From Candidatus Norongarragalina meridionalis (GTDB taxonomy: Archaea; Micrarchaeota; Micrarchaeia; Norongarragalinales; Norongarragalinaceae), in assembly GCA_902384935.1 (NCBI GenBank), contig CABMDO010000009.1, positions 138,983-187,035 of the forward strand: a stretch of 48,053 bases of DNA. The letters run 5' to 3'. This document shows positions 28,005-36,814 of this stretch, in pieces (within the stretch, counting starts at the first letter, position 1; every line of letters begins with the position of its first letter). The notes below the pieces were generated by a model, which saw only the letters and a list, made by a program, of their open reading frames with translations, did not search any database and was not told the origin of the DNA. Made by a program: the position numbers and the translations under genes.

Positions 28005-30032
28005 ATGCGCCTGATACTGACGGAAAAGCCGAGCGTCGCGGCGAAGATGGTGCGTGCGCTCGCTCCCAAGGCGGTGCAGAAGAAGCTGCAGGGCGTCGCC
28101 TACTACGAGTTCGAGCGGGACGGGCAGAAATACGCCGTCGCTCCCGCGGTAGGGCATCTTTATTCGCTGAAACAGGCGGGCGCTGCCGCCGGGCGCGACT
28201 ACCCCGTATACGAAATCGAGTGGGCGCCGGCGTTCGAAGTCAGCAAGGGCGCCGCCTTTTCGAAGAAGTACTGGGCGGTTCTGAAAAACCTCGCCGCGTC
28301 CGCGGATTCCGTGATAGCGGCGACCGACTACGACATCGAGGGTTCGCTCATCGCGTACAATATCGCAAAGTTCCTCGCGAAAGGGAAGCCCTTGTCGCGC
28401 ATGAAATTCTCCGTGCTCACCGACGACGCGCTTTCAGATTCCTTCGAGCACCAGCGGTCGTTCGACGAAACGAACGCGCTCGCAGGCGACGCGCGCCATC
28501 GCCTCGACTGGCTGTGGGGTATCAATCTTTCGCGCGCGTTGATGTCCGCGATCAAAACCGCCGGCGTTTTCCGCGTCATGAGCATCGGCCGCGTTCAGGG
28601 CCCCGCGCTGGCGATGCTGTCCGAGAAGGAGCGTGAAATCGCCGCCTTCAAGGCGGTTCCGTACTGGCAGGTTTTCGCGCTCGCGTCGAGTGTCACCTTC
28701 GAGCACAAAACCGACCGCTTCTGGAAAGAGGACGAGGCGAAAAAGGCGGTTGCCAACTCGTCGAAGGACGGCGTCGTGCTTTCGGTTGAGCGCAAGCGCG
28801 TCGAAGCCGAGGCGCCCGCTCCGTTCGACCTGACGACGATGCAGATGGAGTCGTACCAGGCGTTCGGCTTTTCGCCAGCGAAGACGCTGGAAATCGCGCA
28901 GAAACTCTACGAAGCCGCGCTCATTTCGTATCCGCGCACGTCGTCGCAGAAGCTTCCGCAGGAACTCGGGCTCAAGAAAATAATAGCGAAGGTGGGTGAG
29001 AATCCGGAGTACGCCGCGCTCGCGTCGAAACTGCTCGCCGCAAACCGCATCGTTCCGAAGGACGGCGCGAAAACCGACCCCGCGCACCCCGCAATATACG
29101 CAACGGGGCAGAGGCCCGGACCGCTCACCGTCGAGGAAAAGAAACTTTACGATCTCATAGCGAGGCGCTTCCTCGCGTGCTTCGCGCCTTCCGCTTTCAA
29201 GGAGAATCTTTCCGTAAGCGCGCGTTTCGGAACCGAAGAATACGATGCCAAGGGTTCCACCGTCACGGAGAAGGGGTGGCTCGAATACTATCCGTACGCG
29301 AAACAGGACGAGAAACTTCTCCCCAATTTTACCGAGGGGCAGAAACTTCTCGCGGAAAAAATATGGAGCGAAGCGAAGGAAACACAGCCGCCGAAACGCT
29401 ACACGCCCGCGTCCATCGTGAAAGAGCTCGAGAGCCGCGAACTCGGAACCAAGGCGACGCGCGCCGAGGTTATAGAGACGTTGTACAACCGCGGCTACAT
29501 CGCGGAGCCCAAGAGCATCCGAGTAACCGCGTTTGGATTGGCGGTAGCAGACGCGCTTTCGCACAACTGCCCCGACATTCTCAGCGAGGAACTCACGCGC
29601 GGGATTGAGCACGACATGGAGCTTATTGCCGACGGCAAGAAGAAATCCGAGACAGTAGTGGAAACCGGCAGGAAGGAGCTCAGCCGCATGCTCGACATCT
29701 TCCGGAAGCAGGAGTCCGCAATCGGAAAAGAGCTTCTCGTCGGATTGAATGAGGCGCGTTCCGACGCGAACACTCTCGGAAAGTGCAAGTGCGGCGGCAA
29801 CCTCGTCATGCGCAAGTCCAAATACGGGATATTCGTGGGGTGCGACGCGTATCCGAAGTGCACGAACACCTATCCGCTTCCGAAGGAGGCGTCCGTAACG
29901 CCGATGCGCAAAACCTGCGAGAAATGCGGTACGCCCATAGTGTTAATCAAGCGCAAAGGCAAGCGTCCGTGGCGCATGTGCCTGGACACGAACTGTCCGA
30001 CCAAGGCGTCGTGGGGCCAACAGAAAGACTAG
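28005..30032 (+). CDS. topA: DNA topoisomerase I (type IA)
   Basis: A 675-aa type IA topoisomerase relaxing negative supercoils. Toprim: MRLILTEKPSVAAKM and ATDYDIEGSLIAYN; the catalytic tyrosine lies in ALISYPRTSSQKLPQ. Two C-terminal zinc fingers follow (CKCGGNLV...CDAYPKC and CEKCGTPIV...CLDTNCP). The archaeal arrangement and zinc fingers agree with TopA of Euryarchaeota/DPANN. ATG 28005 has a TATA box at leaderless spacing. The 3' end overlaps the next convergent gene by four bases. Confidence 0.95.
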   Translation: MRLILTEKPSVAAKMVRALAPKAVQKKLQGVAYYEFERDGQKYAVAPAVGHLYSLKQAGAAAGRDYPVYEIEWAPAFEVSKGAAFSKKYWAVLKNLAASADSVIAATDYDIEGSLIAYNIAKFLAKGKPLSRMKFSVLTDDALSDSFEHQRSFDETNALAGDARHRLDWLWGINLSRALMSAIKTAGVFRVMSIGRVQGPALAMLSEKEREIAAFKAVPYWQVFALASSVTFEHKTDRFWKEDEAKKAVANSSKDGVVLSVERKRVEAEAPAPFDLTTMQMESYQAFGFSPAKTLEIAQKLYEAALISYPRTSSQKLPQELGLKKIIAKVGENPEYAALASKLLAANRIVPKDGAKTDPAHPAIYATGQRPGPLTVEEKKLYDLIARRFLACFAPSAFKENLSVSARFGTEEYDAKGSTVTEKGWLEYYPYAKQDEKLLPNFTEGQKLLAEKIWSEAKETQPPKRYTPASIVKELESRELGTKATRAEVIETLYNRGYIAEPKSIRVTAFGLAVADALSHNCPDILSEELTRGIEHDMELIADGKKKSETVVETGRKELSRMLDIFRKQESAIGKELLVGLNEARSDANTLGKCKCGGNLVMRKSKYGIFVGCDAYPKCTNTYPLPKEASVTPMRKTCEKCGTPIVLIKRKGKRPWRMCLDTNCPTKASWGQQKD

Positions 30033-31063
30033 CCGCGCCCAACCGATATCCCGGAAGTCTTCAGGACGCTCCTTACGAACTTTTTTCCCAGATTTTTCGC
30101 TAGGTTGTCTTCGGAGAATGGCATCTTGCCGAAAACGTCCAAGTCGTACGGGCACAGTCCCTCGCTGTTCCCCCACGTCGTTTCTTTTCCCAGGTTTATC
30201 AGGTACCCTGGGATTTTGTAGAACACGTGCGGGTGCGTACTCCTGCTCTTATACTGCTCTCCCCTCAGATATTTCTTGTCCTCGTCAACTTCTGTGGAAT
30301 AAAGCGGCATGTTTCGCGGGTCTGCCAAAAACATCCCAAGATCCGGCTTCGGGTTGTCGGACGCCCGCACTCCGGTGCAATCGAAGAATCCGCGATAGCT
30401 GGACCCTCCGCTGGCAAAGGGGCTATGCATTGCGTAGGCGTCCGTGAAGAAGTTCCGGTATCCTCCAACCGTCTTGCCCCCGGTTATTCCGCCGAGGGTG
30501 GGATACATGTCATCGTCCACGCTAAGCAGGTACGCAACTCCCCGTTTGCCATGCAGCGTGCGTATGTACGAAAGTGCGACGTTCTTCGCGCCGCCTGGGC
30601 CGAGTTTCGGTCCGTGTGCCCCGATGTGGAAGAACTCCCCGTCGTCAAGCAGCACCTTCGGTTTTATCGCCTCCATTTGGACCGGCGTTATGTAGTGCAC
30701 GAAAATGCCGTGCCTGTTTCCTACCGCGTTTAGCAGTCTCACGAAGCGCTGGGTTTCCGGAGTGTGCGTCTGTTTTACGGGCTTGCCCAGAAAATACGCC
30801 GTATTGTCGGCGACGACGAAATGGATTTCATCGGGAATCGCCGCCTTTCCGAGCAGATTCCTCTTCCTCAACCTGCCCGCCATACTTTCCAGTATTTTCC
30901 GCTGTTCGGGGCTCTTCGTCCTCTTGGCGGCGTCGTCAAGTTCTGTCAGGGCGCCTTCACTGGCGCGCGCCTCTAGTGCGTGGATAAACCAGCGCGCGAG
31001 TGATTCCCTAACTAGGGGGCGCACCGACGGCATGTGCACGTAGAGTCTCAACGGTTTTTCCAC
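30029..31063 (-). CDS. Putative GT-A-fold glycosyltransferase-like protein
   Basis: A 344-aa soluble protein that I cannot assign to a known family. A GT-A-like core is suggested by GPGGAKNVALSYIRTL followed by YLLSVDDDMYPTLGG, where D-D-D stands at the usual DxD metal/nucleotide-sugar site, and by FFDCTGVRASDNPKPD later. An N-terminal helical region (about residues 20-75) precedes it. GTG 31063 is chosen: TTTTATTG lies 27 bases upstream (leaderless), and longer versions run into the divergent NFACT-R gene. The neighbours give no pathway clue. Confidence 0.6.
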   Translation of the reverse strand: MEKPLRLYVHMPSVRPLVRESLARWFIHALEARASEGALTELDDAAKRTKSPEQRKILESMAGRLRKRNLLGKAAIPDEIHFVVADNTAYFLGKPVKQTHTPETQRFVRLLNAVGNRHGIFVHYITPVQMEAIKPKVLLDDGEFFHIGAHGPKLGPGGAKNVALSYIRTLHGKRGVAYLLSVDDDMYPTLGGITGGKTVGGYRNFFTDAYAMHSPFASGGSSYRGFFDCTGVRASDNPKPDLGMFLADPRNMPLYSTEVDEDKKYLRGEQYKSRSTHPHVFYKIPGYLINLGKETTWGNSEGLCPYDLDVFGKMPFSEDNLAKNLGKKFVRSVLKTSGISVGRG

Positions 31064-31080
31064 GATATCCCTAGCGGCGT

Positions 31081-31095
31081 TCGGCAATAAAAACA
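31081..31095. promoter_or_regulatory. Shared AT-rich promoter core (31063 and 31109 genes)
   Basis: GGCAATAAAAACACT lies in the 45-base gap between divergent starts 31063 (GTG) and 31109 (ATG), about 23-28 bases from each, compatible with leaderless initiation in both directions. Confidence 0.4.
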
Positions 31096-31108
31096 CTGTT
31101 GCCGTTTC

Positions 31109-31867
31109 ATGTATATGGTGAAGCTTGACGCGCGGCTCAACGCCCGGCAGAACGCGGCGCGCTATTTCGACGAGGCGAAGAAGTGGCGCTCGAAGGCGGA
31201 AGGCGCGCGCAAGGCGATAGCGGAAAACGAAGCCAAACTCGCGAAGCTTCCGGAATTCGTAGAAATTTCGCGCCCGAAAATCCGCGTTAAGGAGATGCGC
31301 GAGAAAAAGTGGTTCGAGAAGTTCCATTTCTTCACCACGAACGGGGGGTTTCTGGTGGTGGCGGGAAAAGACGCCAAGAGTAATGAACTGCTGGTTGCCC
31401 GCCATCTGGAGCCTTCCGACTTGTTCATGCACGCCGACATAACCGGAGCGCCGGCGACGATAATCAAAGACGGGCAGAAAGCCGGCGACGCGGACCTTAA
31501 AGAGGCGGCGCAGTTTTCCGCCTGTTACTCAAGTGCATGGAAGAACGGACTGCATTCGGTCGATGTTTACGCCGTCCTGCCTTCCCAGGTTTCCAAACAG
31601 TCGCACGGCGAATACGTGGGAAAAGGCGGGTTCATGATTTACGGCGAGCGCAGGTGGTTCCGCAATGCAAGGCTGGAACTCGTGCTCGCAAAGAAGGAGG
31701 GGGGCGTTCTCGCTTTCCCGTTGCTTTCGGGCGTTTCGGGCGCCCTTATCGCCCCCGGCCGCAAGTCAAAAAAGAACGTCGCCGACATTCTGGCGAAACG
31801 GCTGGCGGTAACCGCGGACTCGCTCATGCCCCTGATTCCCGGCGACGCGGATTTAAAACAAGAATAG
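31109..31867 (+). CDS. Stand-alone NFACT-R domain protein (RqcH C-terminal-like)
   Basis: A 252-aa protein corresponding to the C-terminal part of RqcH/Rqc2/NEMF. It begins with a coiled-coil region (YFDEAKKWRSKAEGARKAI) and continues with NFACT-R: EKKWFEKFHFFTTNGGFLVV, LVARHLEPSDLFMHADITGA, VYAVLPSQVSKQSHGEYVGK, FMIYGERRWF. The N-terminal NFACT-N and HhH domains that recruit tRNA and bind the large subunit are absent. Full-length archaeal RqcH acts in ribosome quality control; a split-off R domain may be an RNA-binding partner. ATG 31109 lies at leaderless distance from the AT-rich core. Confidence 0.82.
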   Translation: MYMVKLDARLNARQNAARYFDEAKKWRSKAEGARKAIAENEAKLAKLPEFVEISRPKIRVKEMREKKWFEKFHFFTTNGGFLVVAGKDAKSNELLVARHLEPSDLFMHADITGAPATIIKDGQKAGDADLKEAAQFSACYSSAWKNGLHSVDVYAVLPSQVSKQSHGEYVGKGGFMIYGERRWFRNARLELVLAKKEGGVLAFPLLSGVSGALIAPGRKSKKNVADILAKRLAVTADSLMPLIPGDADLKQE

Positions 31868-31920
31868 TAATAAAAGCACGAACGGCGTAATAGGTTCCCA
31901 CTTCTAGGAGCGTGTTTTCT

Positions 31921-34041
31921 ATGGCAGAAGTCGAACTTAAAGTCGCAGAAGCGATGCAGATTGACTACGGCAAGCGAGTCGTACGCCTGGATACCCGCGC
32001 CCGCGAGGCGATAGGCGTAGGCACCGGCGACGTCGTCGAGATAAAAGGCCCCAAGAAAACCACCGCGGCGGTTGTCCTGCCGGCGCACCCGCAGGACGAA
32101 GGGCTTAGCCTGCTGCGCATGGACGGCGTGCTCAGGCAGAACGCCGGTGTAGCGCTGGGCGACCGCGTCAAAATCAAGAAAGCGGAGATAAAGAACGCCC
32201 GCAAGATAATTCTCGCTCCGAACCAGCCGTCGCGCTATGCAACGGGGTTCGAGCAGTTCGTGAAGAAGAACCTTCTCGGCAAGCCGTTGGCTAAGGGCGA
32301 CATCATTTCCATCAATGTTTTCGGCACGGCGTTCCCGTTCGCGGTCGCGCAGACCGTCCCGACGGGGCTCGTCGTGATTTCCACCGACACCGAAGTCGTG
32401 CTTCGCGAGGAGCCGATGAAGGAGCTCGGACGCATTGCAACTATATCGTACGAGGATCTGGGCGGCATACGCGACGAGGTGCAGAAAATACGCGAGATGG
32501 TGGAGCTGCCGATGCGCCATCCCGAGCTGTTCGAGCGCCTCGGTATAGAACCGCCGAAGGGAGTCCTGATATACGGCCCGCCAGGTTGCGGAAAAACCCT
32601 TCTCGCCAAAGCCGTTGCGAACGAAAGCGAGGCGCATTTCATCACGATTTCGGGCCCCGAAATAGTTTCTAAATTCGTGGGTGAAGCGGAGGAGCGTCTT
32701 CGCGGACTGTTCAAGGAGGCGGAGGAGAACGCGCCCTCAATAATTTTCATAGACGAACTCGACGCCATAGCGCCGAAACGCGAGGAAGTCCTCGGCGAAG
32801 TGGAAAAGCGCATCGTTTCGCAGCTTCTCGTGCTCATGGACGGCTTGAAGAGCCGTGGGCAAGTCGTCGTAATAGCAGCCACGAACAGGCCGAACGCGAT
32901 AGATCCCGCGCTGCGTCGCCCCGGCAGATTCGACAGGGAAATTGAAATCGGCGCCCCGGACAAGAAGGGACGCCGCGAAATATTGCAGATTCACACGCGC
33001 GGCATGCCGATGGCGGAGGATGTCAATCTCGATGATTTCGCTTCCGTGACGCACGGCTTCGTCGGCGCGGATTTGCAATCCCTCGCAAAAGAGGCGGCGA
33101 TGCGCGCGCTGAGGCGCCTGCTGCCGAAGATAGATCTGGAGGCGGACGAGATTCCGCCGAAGATTCTCGCAGAACTCAAGGTAGACAAGCGCGATTTCAC
33201 CGACGCGCTGCGCGAAATTCAGCCCTCCGCGCTGCGCGAGGTTTTTGCGGAAGTGCCGAACGTGAAGTGGGACGAAATCGGCGGGCTCGAGGGCGTCAAG
33301 CGCGAGCTGATGGAGGCAGTCGAGCTGCCGCTGAAGAAACCCGAGGCGTTCACGAGACTAGGAATACGCCCCGTGCGCGGAATATTGCTGTTCGGCCCTC
33401 CTGGTTGCGGAAAAACCCTGCTTGCGAAGGCGGTTGCCACCGAAAGCGAAGCGAACTTCATCTCCATACGCGGCCCCGAACTCATCAGCAAGTGGGTGGG
33501 CGAGAGCGAAAAGGGAGTGCGCGAGGTTTTCAGAAAAGCTAAGCAGGCGGCGCCGTGCATAATATTCTTCGACGAAGTGGACGCAATCGCTCCGGGACGA
33601 GGCGGGGATGAGGGCTCGCACGTGATGGAACGCGTCGTAAACATGCTGCTCGCGGAAATGGACGGCATATCGACTGCGAAGGACGTCATCGTCATAGGCG
33701 CCACCAATCGCATAGACATAATCGACTCCGCGTTGCTCAGGCCCGGAAGGTTCGACAAACTCGTCGAGATACCGATGCCCGACGAGGCGTCGCGCCTTGC
33801 GGTGCTGAAGGTTCACGCTTCGAAGATGCCGCTCGACAAGGTGGATTTGAAGATTATCGCGAAACAGACGGACGGGTACAGGGGCGCGGACTTGGAGTCG
33901 CTGTGCCGCGAGGCGGGCATGATAGCGCTCCGCGAGAACGTGAACGCCGACAAGGTGACGCAGGAGCATTTCCGCAAGGCTGCGCAGTTCGCACGTCCGG
34001 CGCTCGTTCAGAAGCCCAGGGTCGACAGGGGTTATTCGTAA
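31921..34041 (+). CDS. cdc48: CDC48/VAT-type AAA+ ATPase
   Basis: A 706-aa double-ring AAA unfoldase. The N-terminal double-psi barrel ([20 protein letters not shown]) and CDC48-N2 domain come first; D1 has [20 protein letters not shown] and [13 protein letters not shown]2 has [20 protein letters not shown] and [18 protein letters not shown] with arginine fingers in [10 protein letters not shown] and [10 protein letters not shown]. It feeds unfolded substrates to the proteasome or extracts proteins. ATG 31921 with AGGAG eleven bases upstream is preferred over GTG 31912. The next gene starts immediately after its stop (TAAATG). Confidence 0.95.
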   Translation: MAEVELKVAEAMQIDYGKRVVRLDTRAREAIGVGTGDVVEIKGPKKTTAAVVLPAHPQDEGLSLLRMDGVLRQNAGVALGDRVKIKKAEIKNARKIILAPNQPSRYATGFEQFVKKNLLGKPLAKGDIISINVFGTAFPFAVAQTVPTGLVVISTDTEVVLREEPMKELGRIATISYEDLGGIRDEVQKIREMVELPMRHPELFERLGIEPPKGVLIYGPPGCGKTLLAKAVANESEAHFITISGPEIVSKFVGEAEERLRGLFKEAEENAPSIIFIDELDAIAPKREEVLGEVEKRIVSQLLVLMDGLKSRGQVVVIAATNRPNAIDPALRRPGRFDREIEIGAPDKKGRREILQIHTRGMPMAEDVNLDDFASVTHGFVGADLQSLAKEAAMRALRRLLPKIDLEADEIPPKILAELKVDKRDFTDALREIQPSALREVFAEVPNVKWDEIGGLEGVKRELMEAVELPLKKPEAFTRLGIRPVRGILLFGPPGCGKTLLAKAVATESEANFISIRGPELISKWVGESEKGVREVFRKAKQAAPCIIFFDEVDAIAPGRGGDEGSHVMERVVNMLLAEMDGISTAKDVIVIGATNRIDIIDSALLRPGRFDKLVEIPMPDEASRLAVLKVHASKMPLDKVDLKIIAKQTDGYRGADLESLCREAGMIALRENVNADKVTQEHFRKAAQFARPALVQKPRVDRGYS

Positions 34042-34464
34042 ATGAATTTCCGCGTCTTCGCAAAGTCGTTCATGCTGCTCGTCGCAGCCGCGCTGATATT
34101 GTACGGGACGTCGGGTTGGATAGGGAAGGCGACGGGAACGGACGTGTCTTTCCTGAACGACGCATGGCGCCTGGTTGCTATAGCCGTGGGAGCTTCGCTG
34201 CTCATCGGATTCGTTTATCCATCCGTGCGCGGCATCAAACAGGGCGATCAGCTTCTCGCGTTCGTGCGCAGGCACGTGGAACAGAACGGACAGTCCTTCG
34301 CCGTGTCGGACGCGGTGCTGGTAACCGCGCTTGAGAACGGCAGGCAGGGCGCGAGAATCCGCGTGCAGTTTCCGAACGGATTGCTCGCCGAGGGCGTGAT
34401 AGAGTCCTACGCGGGCACGCTGACTCCGCCGACGATACGCCTTACCGAAATGGAGACGCGATGA
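34042..34464 (+). CDS. Two-TM protein with C-terminal soluble domain, coupled to cdc48
   Basis: A 140-aa protein with helices at about residues 9-25 and 43-61, followed by a soluble domain of 75 residues with beta character (GQSFAVSDAVLVTALENG, GARIRVQFPNGLLAEGVI). No known family is recognised. The ATG follows the cdc48 stop without a gap, and the site-2 protease gene starts two bases after its own stop, so all three are probably translated from one message. This suggests a role in membrane protein turnover, as inference from position. Confidence 0.7.
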   Translation: MNFRVFAKSFMLLVAAALILYGTSGWIGKATGTDVSFLNDAWRLVAIAVGASLLIGFVYPSVRGIKQGDQLLAFVRRHVEQNGQSFAVSDAVLVTALENGRQGARIRVQFPNGLLAEGVIESYAGTLTPPTIRLTEMETR

Positions 34465-34465
34465 C

Positions 34466-35029
34466 ATGAACCAGGAAGAAATTCTGCACATCGCGATTTC
34501 CGTAATCGGCATATCGCTCGCGTTCTCGCTTTTCAGGTTCGAGACGTTCAGCCCCTCGTATTTCTTCATCGTCCTCGTAACCGTCGGGCTCGGTTTCGTG
34601 CTTCACGAACTCGCGCACAAGTACGTCGCCATCCACTACGGCGCCCACGCGCAATACCGCATGTGGACCACCGGGCTTTTCCTCGCAATCGCCATGGCTT
34701 TCCTCACGCGGGGCGGGTTCGTGTTCGCGGCGCCGGGCGCGGTTTACATATACGGGCAGGTGAGCCGCGAAAAGAACGGCAGAATCGCGCTCGCGGGCCC
34801 GATGATGAACCTCCTGCTCGCGATTGTTTTCCTTGCGGTCGCCTTCATTTTCCCCGGAGCGCAGGAGCTCGCGTTCACAGGCGCGTTCGTCAACATATTC
34901 CTCGGCGGCTTCAACATGATCCCCTTCGCGCCGATGGACGGGCAGAAGGTCGCGGCGTGGGACCAGCGCGTCTGGGCGGGCGCGTTCGTGCTTTTCATAG
35001 CCGCTTTCATCGGGCTTTCGCTCGTCTAG
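34466..35029 (+). CDS. Site-2 protease (M50) family metalloprotease
   Basis: A 187-aa polytopic protease. The zinc-binding motif is FVLHELAHKYVAIHYGA (HELAH) in the second helix, and the third ligand lies in NMIPFAPMDGQKVAAWD (the N-x-x-P-x-x-P-x-DG type motif). Five or six TM helices, no PDZ or CBS domain. Such minimal S2Ps cleave transmembrane substrates within the membrane. It is third in the cdc48 operon. Confidence 0.88.
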   Translation: MNQEEILHIAISVIGISLAFSLFRFETFSPSYFFIVLVTVGLGFVLHELAHKYVAIHYGAHAQYRMWTTGLFLAIAMAFLTRGGFVFAAPGAVYIYGQVSREKNGRIALAGPMMNLLLAIVFLAVAFIFPGAQELAFTGAFVNIFLGGFNMIPFAPMDGQKVAAWDQRVWAGAFVLFIAAFIGLSLV

Positions 35030-35083
35030 GTTAGCTTTTAATAACCCCGCCGCGCTTGTCGTTCTTAAGGGGGCGTTGGTTAT

Positions 35084-35269
35084 ATGGGATTTTGGAGCGA
35101 CGAGTCCGCGCAGGTAAGCATCGAACTGATTATCGTCGTCGCCGCGCTAATCGCGGCTGCGGTTTTCCTGATAACGCAGTTGCAGAACACCGCGGTTAAG
35201 GGCGGCGAAACGCTGAACCGCACCGCGGACAAGGCGTTCAACGAAATCGAAGGGCTCGGCGGGCAATGA
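35084..35269 (+). CDS. Class III signal peptide pilin/archaellin-like protein
   Basis: A 61-aa minimal pilin-like protein: MGFWSDESAQ, then VSIELIIVVAALIAAAVFL, the typical Q-x-S-x-E hydrophobic core processed by archaeal prepilin peptidase (EppA/FlaK type), and a short Asn/Glu-rich tail. AGGGGGCG precedes the ATG at some distance and TTTTAATAACC (35036-35046) gives a promoter. The stop overlaps the ATG of the next pilin-like gene (ATGA). Confidence 0.8.
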   Translation: MGFWSDESAQVSIELIIVVAALIAAAVFLITQLQNTAVKGGETLNRTADKAFNEIEGLGGQ

Positions 35270-35688
35270 GGGCGCAGGCGAGCATAGAACTTCTTCTGGT
35301 TTTCCTCGCCGCAACCGCGTTTCTCCTGGCGATGGCGCCGCTCATACGCGACGTCGGCGGTTTGGCGCGTCATGCCGCGGTTTCCAAGCAGCAGGAGGCG
35401 TCGTTCGAGCGACTCTACGGGGACATGCGCGAGGCGTTCGTGCTCGGCGACGGCAGCCGCCTCAGACGTGACGGAAGTTTCGCCGCCAACACGACGCTGC
35501 GCACTCTCCCCGGCGGGGTGCTCGCCATGTTTTTCAACGATTCCTACGGCGAAGATAATTTCACGCGCGCGCTTGGCTTCGTGCCCGCGCTTCCAGACGG
35601 AGCGTTCGAAAAGGGCGCGTATTTGTTTGCGGTTCTGAACGATGGCGGGGAGGTTCGGCTGGAAATCACGCGGCGAACGACAGCGTAA
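35266..35688 (+). CDS. Class III signal peptide pilin-like protein
   Basis: A 140-aa protein beginning MRAQASIELLLVFLAATAFL, the Q-A-S-I-E prepilin motif, followed by a 110-residue outer domain (VSKQQEASFERLYGDMREAF, LAMFFNDSYGEDNF, EVRLEITRR). Start overlaps the previous gene by four bases, so the two are co-translated. The 3' end overlaps convergently with the 35666 gene by 23 bases. Probably a minor pilin. Confidence 0.78.
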   Translation: MRAQASIELLLVFLAATAFLLAMAPLIRDVGGLARHAAVSKQQEASFERLYGDMREAFVLGDGSRLRRDGSFAANTTLRTLPGGVLAMFFNDSYGEDNFTRALGFVPALPDGAFEKGAYLFAVLNDGGEVRLEITRRTTA

Positions 35689-36064
35689 AGCGGACGTCGA
35701 TGAATTCCTCGCCGCATAGCAATGCCCGCGAAGCGGTGACCTGAAATGCGCGACCTTCGGAACAGCCGACGTCCATGGTTTCGGTTCCCGCGCCGACCCG
35801 CAGGCAGTAACCGCCGAGCCGGGAAAGCAGTTCCGCGTAATATCCCTTCAGTTCCTTTTCATTCCCTCCTGCCGCGAACATGCAAAGCGCTTCCCGCGTC
35901 TCCGCGCTCCGCACGCTTACCTCCGCGAAATCCTGCGCCAGTTGGTGGCGATAGACGTCGCGATAAGACAGTCCCGTCGCGTCGTACGGATGCGACATTG
36001 AGAGGAGCCACGCGGCGGCGATTACGCTGAGCAGCGCTTCCGTCGTGAGAATAAACGCCCTCAT
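35666..36064 (-). CDS. Pilin-like protein with N-terminal TM helix
   Basis: A 132-aa protein starting MRAFILTTEALLSVIAAAWLL, which resembles a prepilin signal (T-T-E core), with an outer domain containing four cysteines (EALCMFAA, GGYCLRVG, MDVGCSEG, ALLCGEEF). ATG 36064 overlaps the stop of the preceding 36061 gene (ATGA). It is the last of four minus-strand pilin-like genes. Cysteines suggest disulfide bonding outside the cell. Confidence 0.7.
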   Translation of the reverse strand: MRAFILTTEALLSVIAAAWLLSMSHPYDATGLSYRDVYRHQLAQDFAEVSVRSAETREALCMFAAGGNEKELKGYYAELLSRLGGYCLRVGAGTETMDVGCSEGRAFQVTASRALLCGEEFIDVRFTLSFAA

Positions 36065-36495
36065 TCGGCGCATGCTGCCACCACCATCGCTTTCGTTCCG
36101 TTGAGCATCAGCCTTTTCGCGCAGATTCCTTCGGCGCTTTCGTTGGCGTAAGCGCGTATTGTCCTGCCGGTTGCGTTGGAAAGCGCGCGTTCCGCGTCGC
36201 CGATTCTTCCGCCGTATTCGTGCGGGAACGCGAATCCGAGTTCGCACCGCGCAACTCCGAGATTGCAATCCTTGACCAGGTAATCCGCCGCGGCTATCGC
36301 AACGCGTTCGCTTTCCAGAAGCGACGCGCCTTCCGTGAACGAGTGGACGCTCGTCGAGAACGCGGTCATGCCCATCACCATCACCGTTGCAACGAGCACG
36401 CTCGCCACGACCGCGTCGAAATCGAAAATCCCCCTTGAACGGCGCGCCGTTATTTCAGCAGGCGCGCCATTCCCGTTACGCCGTTTCCAAGCCAA
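36061..36495 (-). CDS. Pilin-like protein, N-terminus overlapping a hairpin repeat
   Basis: A 144-aa protein. TTG 36495 is the start best supported by sequence: GGGGTGA lies six bases upstream. A basic lead (AWKRRNGNGAPAEITARRSR) precedes GIFDFDAVVASVLVATVMVM, a prepilin-like hydrophobic core, and an outer domain with cysteines (DCNLGVARCELGF, GICAKRL, VVAACAE). The lead is encoded by a copy of a 28-bp hairpin repeat (36441-36468), so either the repeat is translated or the true start lies further in. The start overlaps the 36476 gene by 20 bases. Confidence 0.65.
   Translation of the reverse strand: MAWKRRNGNGAPAEITARRSRGIFDFDAVVASVLVATVMVMGMTAFSTSVHSFTEGASLLESERVAIAAADYLVKDCNLGVARCELGFAFPHEYGGRIGDAERALSNATGRTIRAYANESAEGICAKRLMLNGTKAMVVAACAE
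36441..36468. repeat. 28-bp hairpin repeat, copy 2
   Basis: GGCGCGCCGT, then TATTTCAGCA, then GGCGCGCC; 25 of 28 bases equal copy 1 at 20961-20988. It falls inside the 5' coding part of the 36061 pilin-like gene. The repeat of an 8-base self-complementary arm makes a perfect hairpin. Confidence 0.6.
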
Positions 36496-36814
36496 CCTGT
36501 TTCACCCCTATCCTGTCGCCGCTTCTTACCGCCGCGATGCACGCCGTCGTCGCGCCCCCGACGGTTACGGTGCTCTCGCTCGCGGTTATCGTCGCGTTGC
36601 CGGTCCTGTCTAACGCCATCGCCGTGTTCCTTCCGTCCAAGGCGAAGAAGTCGAAGAGCATGCACGCCGCGTTCGCCTCCACCTTGTCCGCGGCGCCCTT
36701 CCCCTCGTCGAGCATGCGGCTGCCCAAACCCGTTTCAAAATGCGCGAACACCGCGATCAGCGAAAGGTAAGCCGCGAGTATGAGCATGAATTCCAGCGAT
36801 ATTTGCGCCCTCAT
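36476..36814 (-). CDS. Class III signal peptide pilin-like protein
   Basis: A 112-aa protein beginning MRAQISLEFMLILAAYLSLI, the Q-I-S-L-E prepilin motif, with an outer domain (LDEGKGAADKVEANAACMLF, ATITASESTVTVGG). ATG 36814 overlaps the stop of the 36811 gene (ATGA). Part of the four-gene minus-strand pilin cluster. Confidence 0.8.
   Translation of the reverse strand: MRAQISLEFMLILAAYLSLIAVFAHFETGLGSRMLDEGKGAADKVEANAACMLFDFFALDGRNTAMALDRTGNATITASESTVTVGGATTACIAAVRSGDRIGVKQVGLETA

Noticed and set aside
28434-29612. 392-codon minus-strand open frame
   Set aside because: Antisense shadow of topA.
31064-31432. Upstream extension of the GT-A-like protein
   Set aside because: It lies opposite the NFACT-R gene, which has clear homology.
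33358-34569. 403-codon minus-strand open frame
   Set aside because: Antisense to cdc48 and the following genes; no homology.
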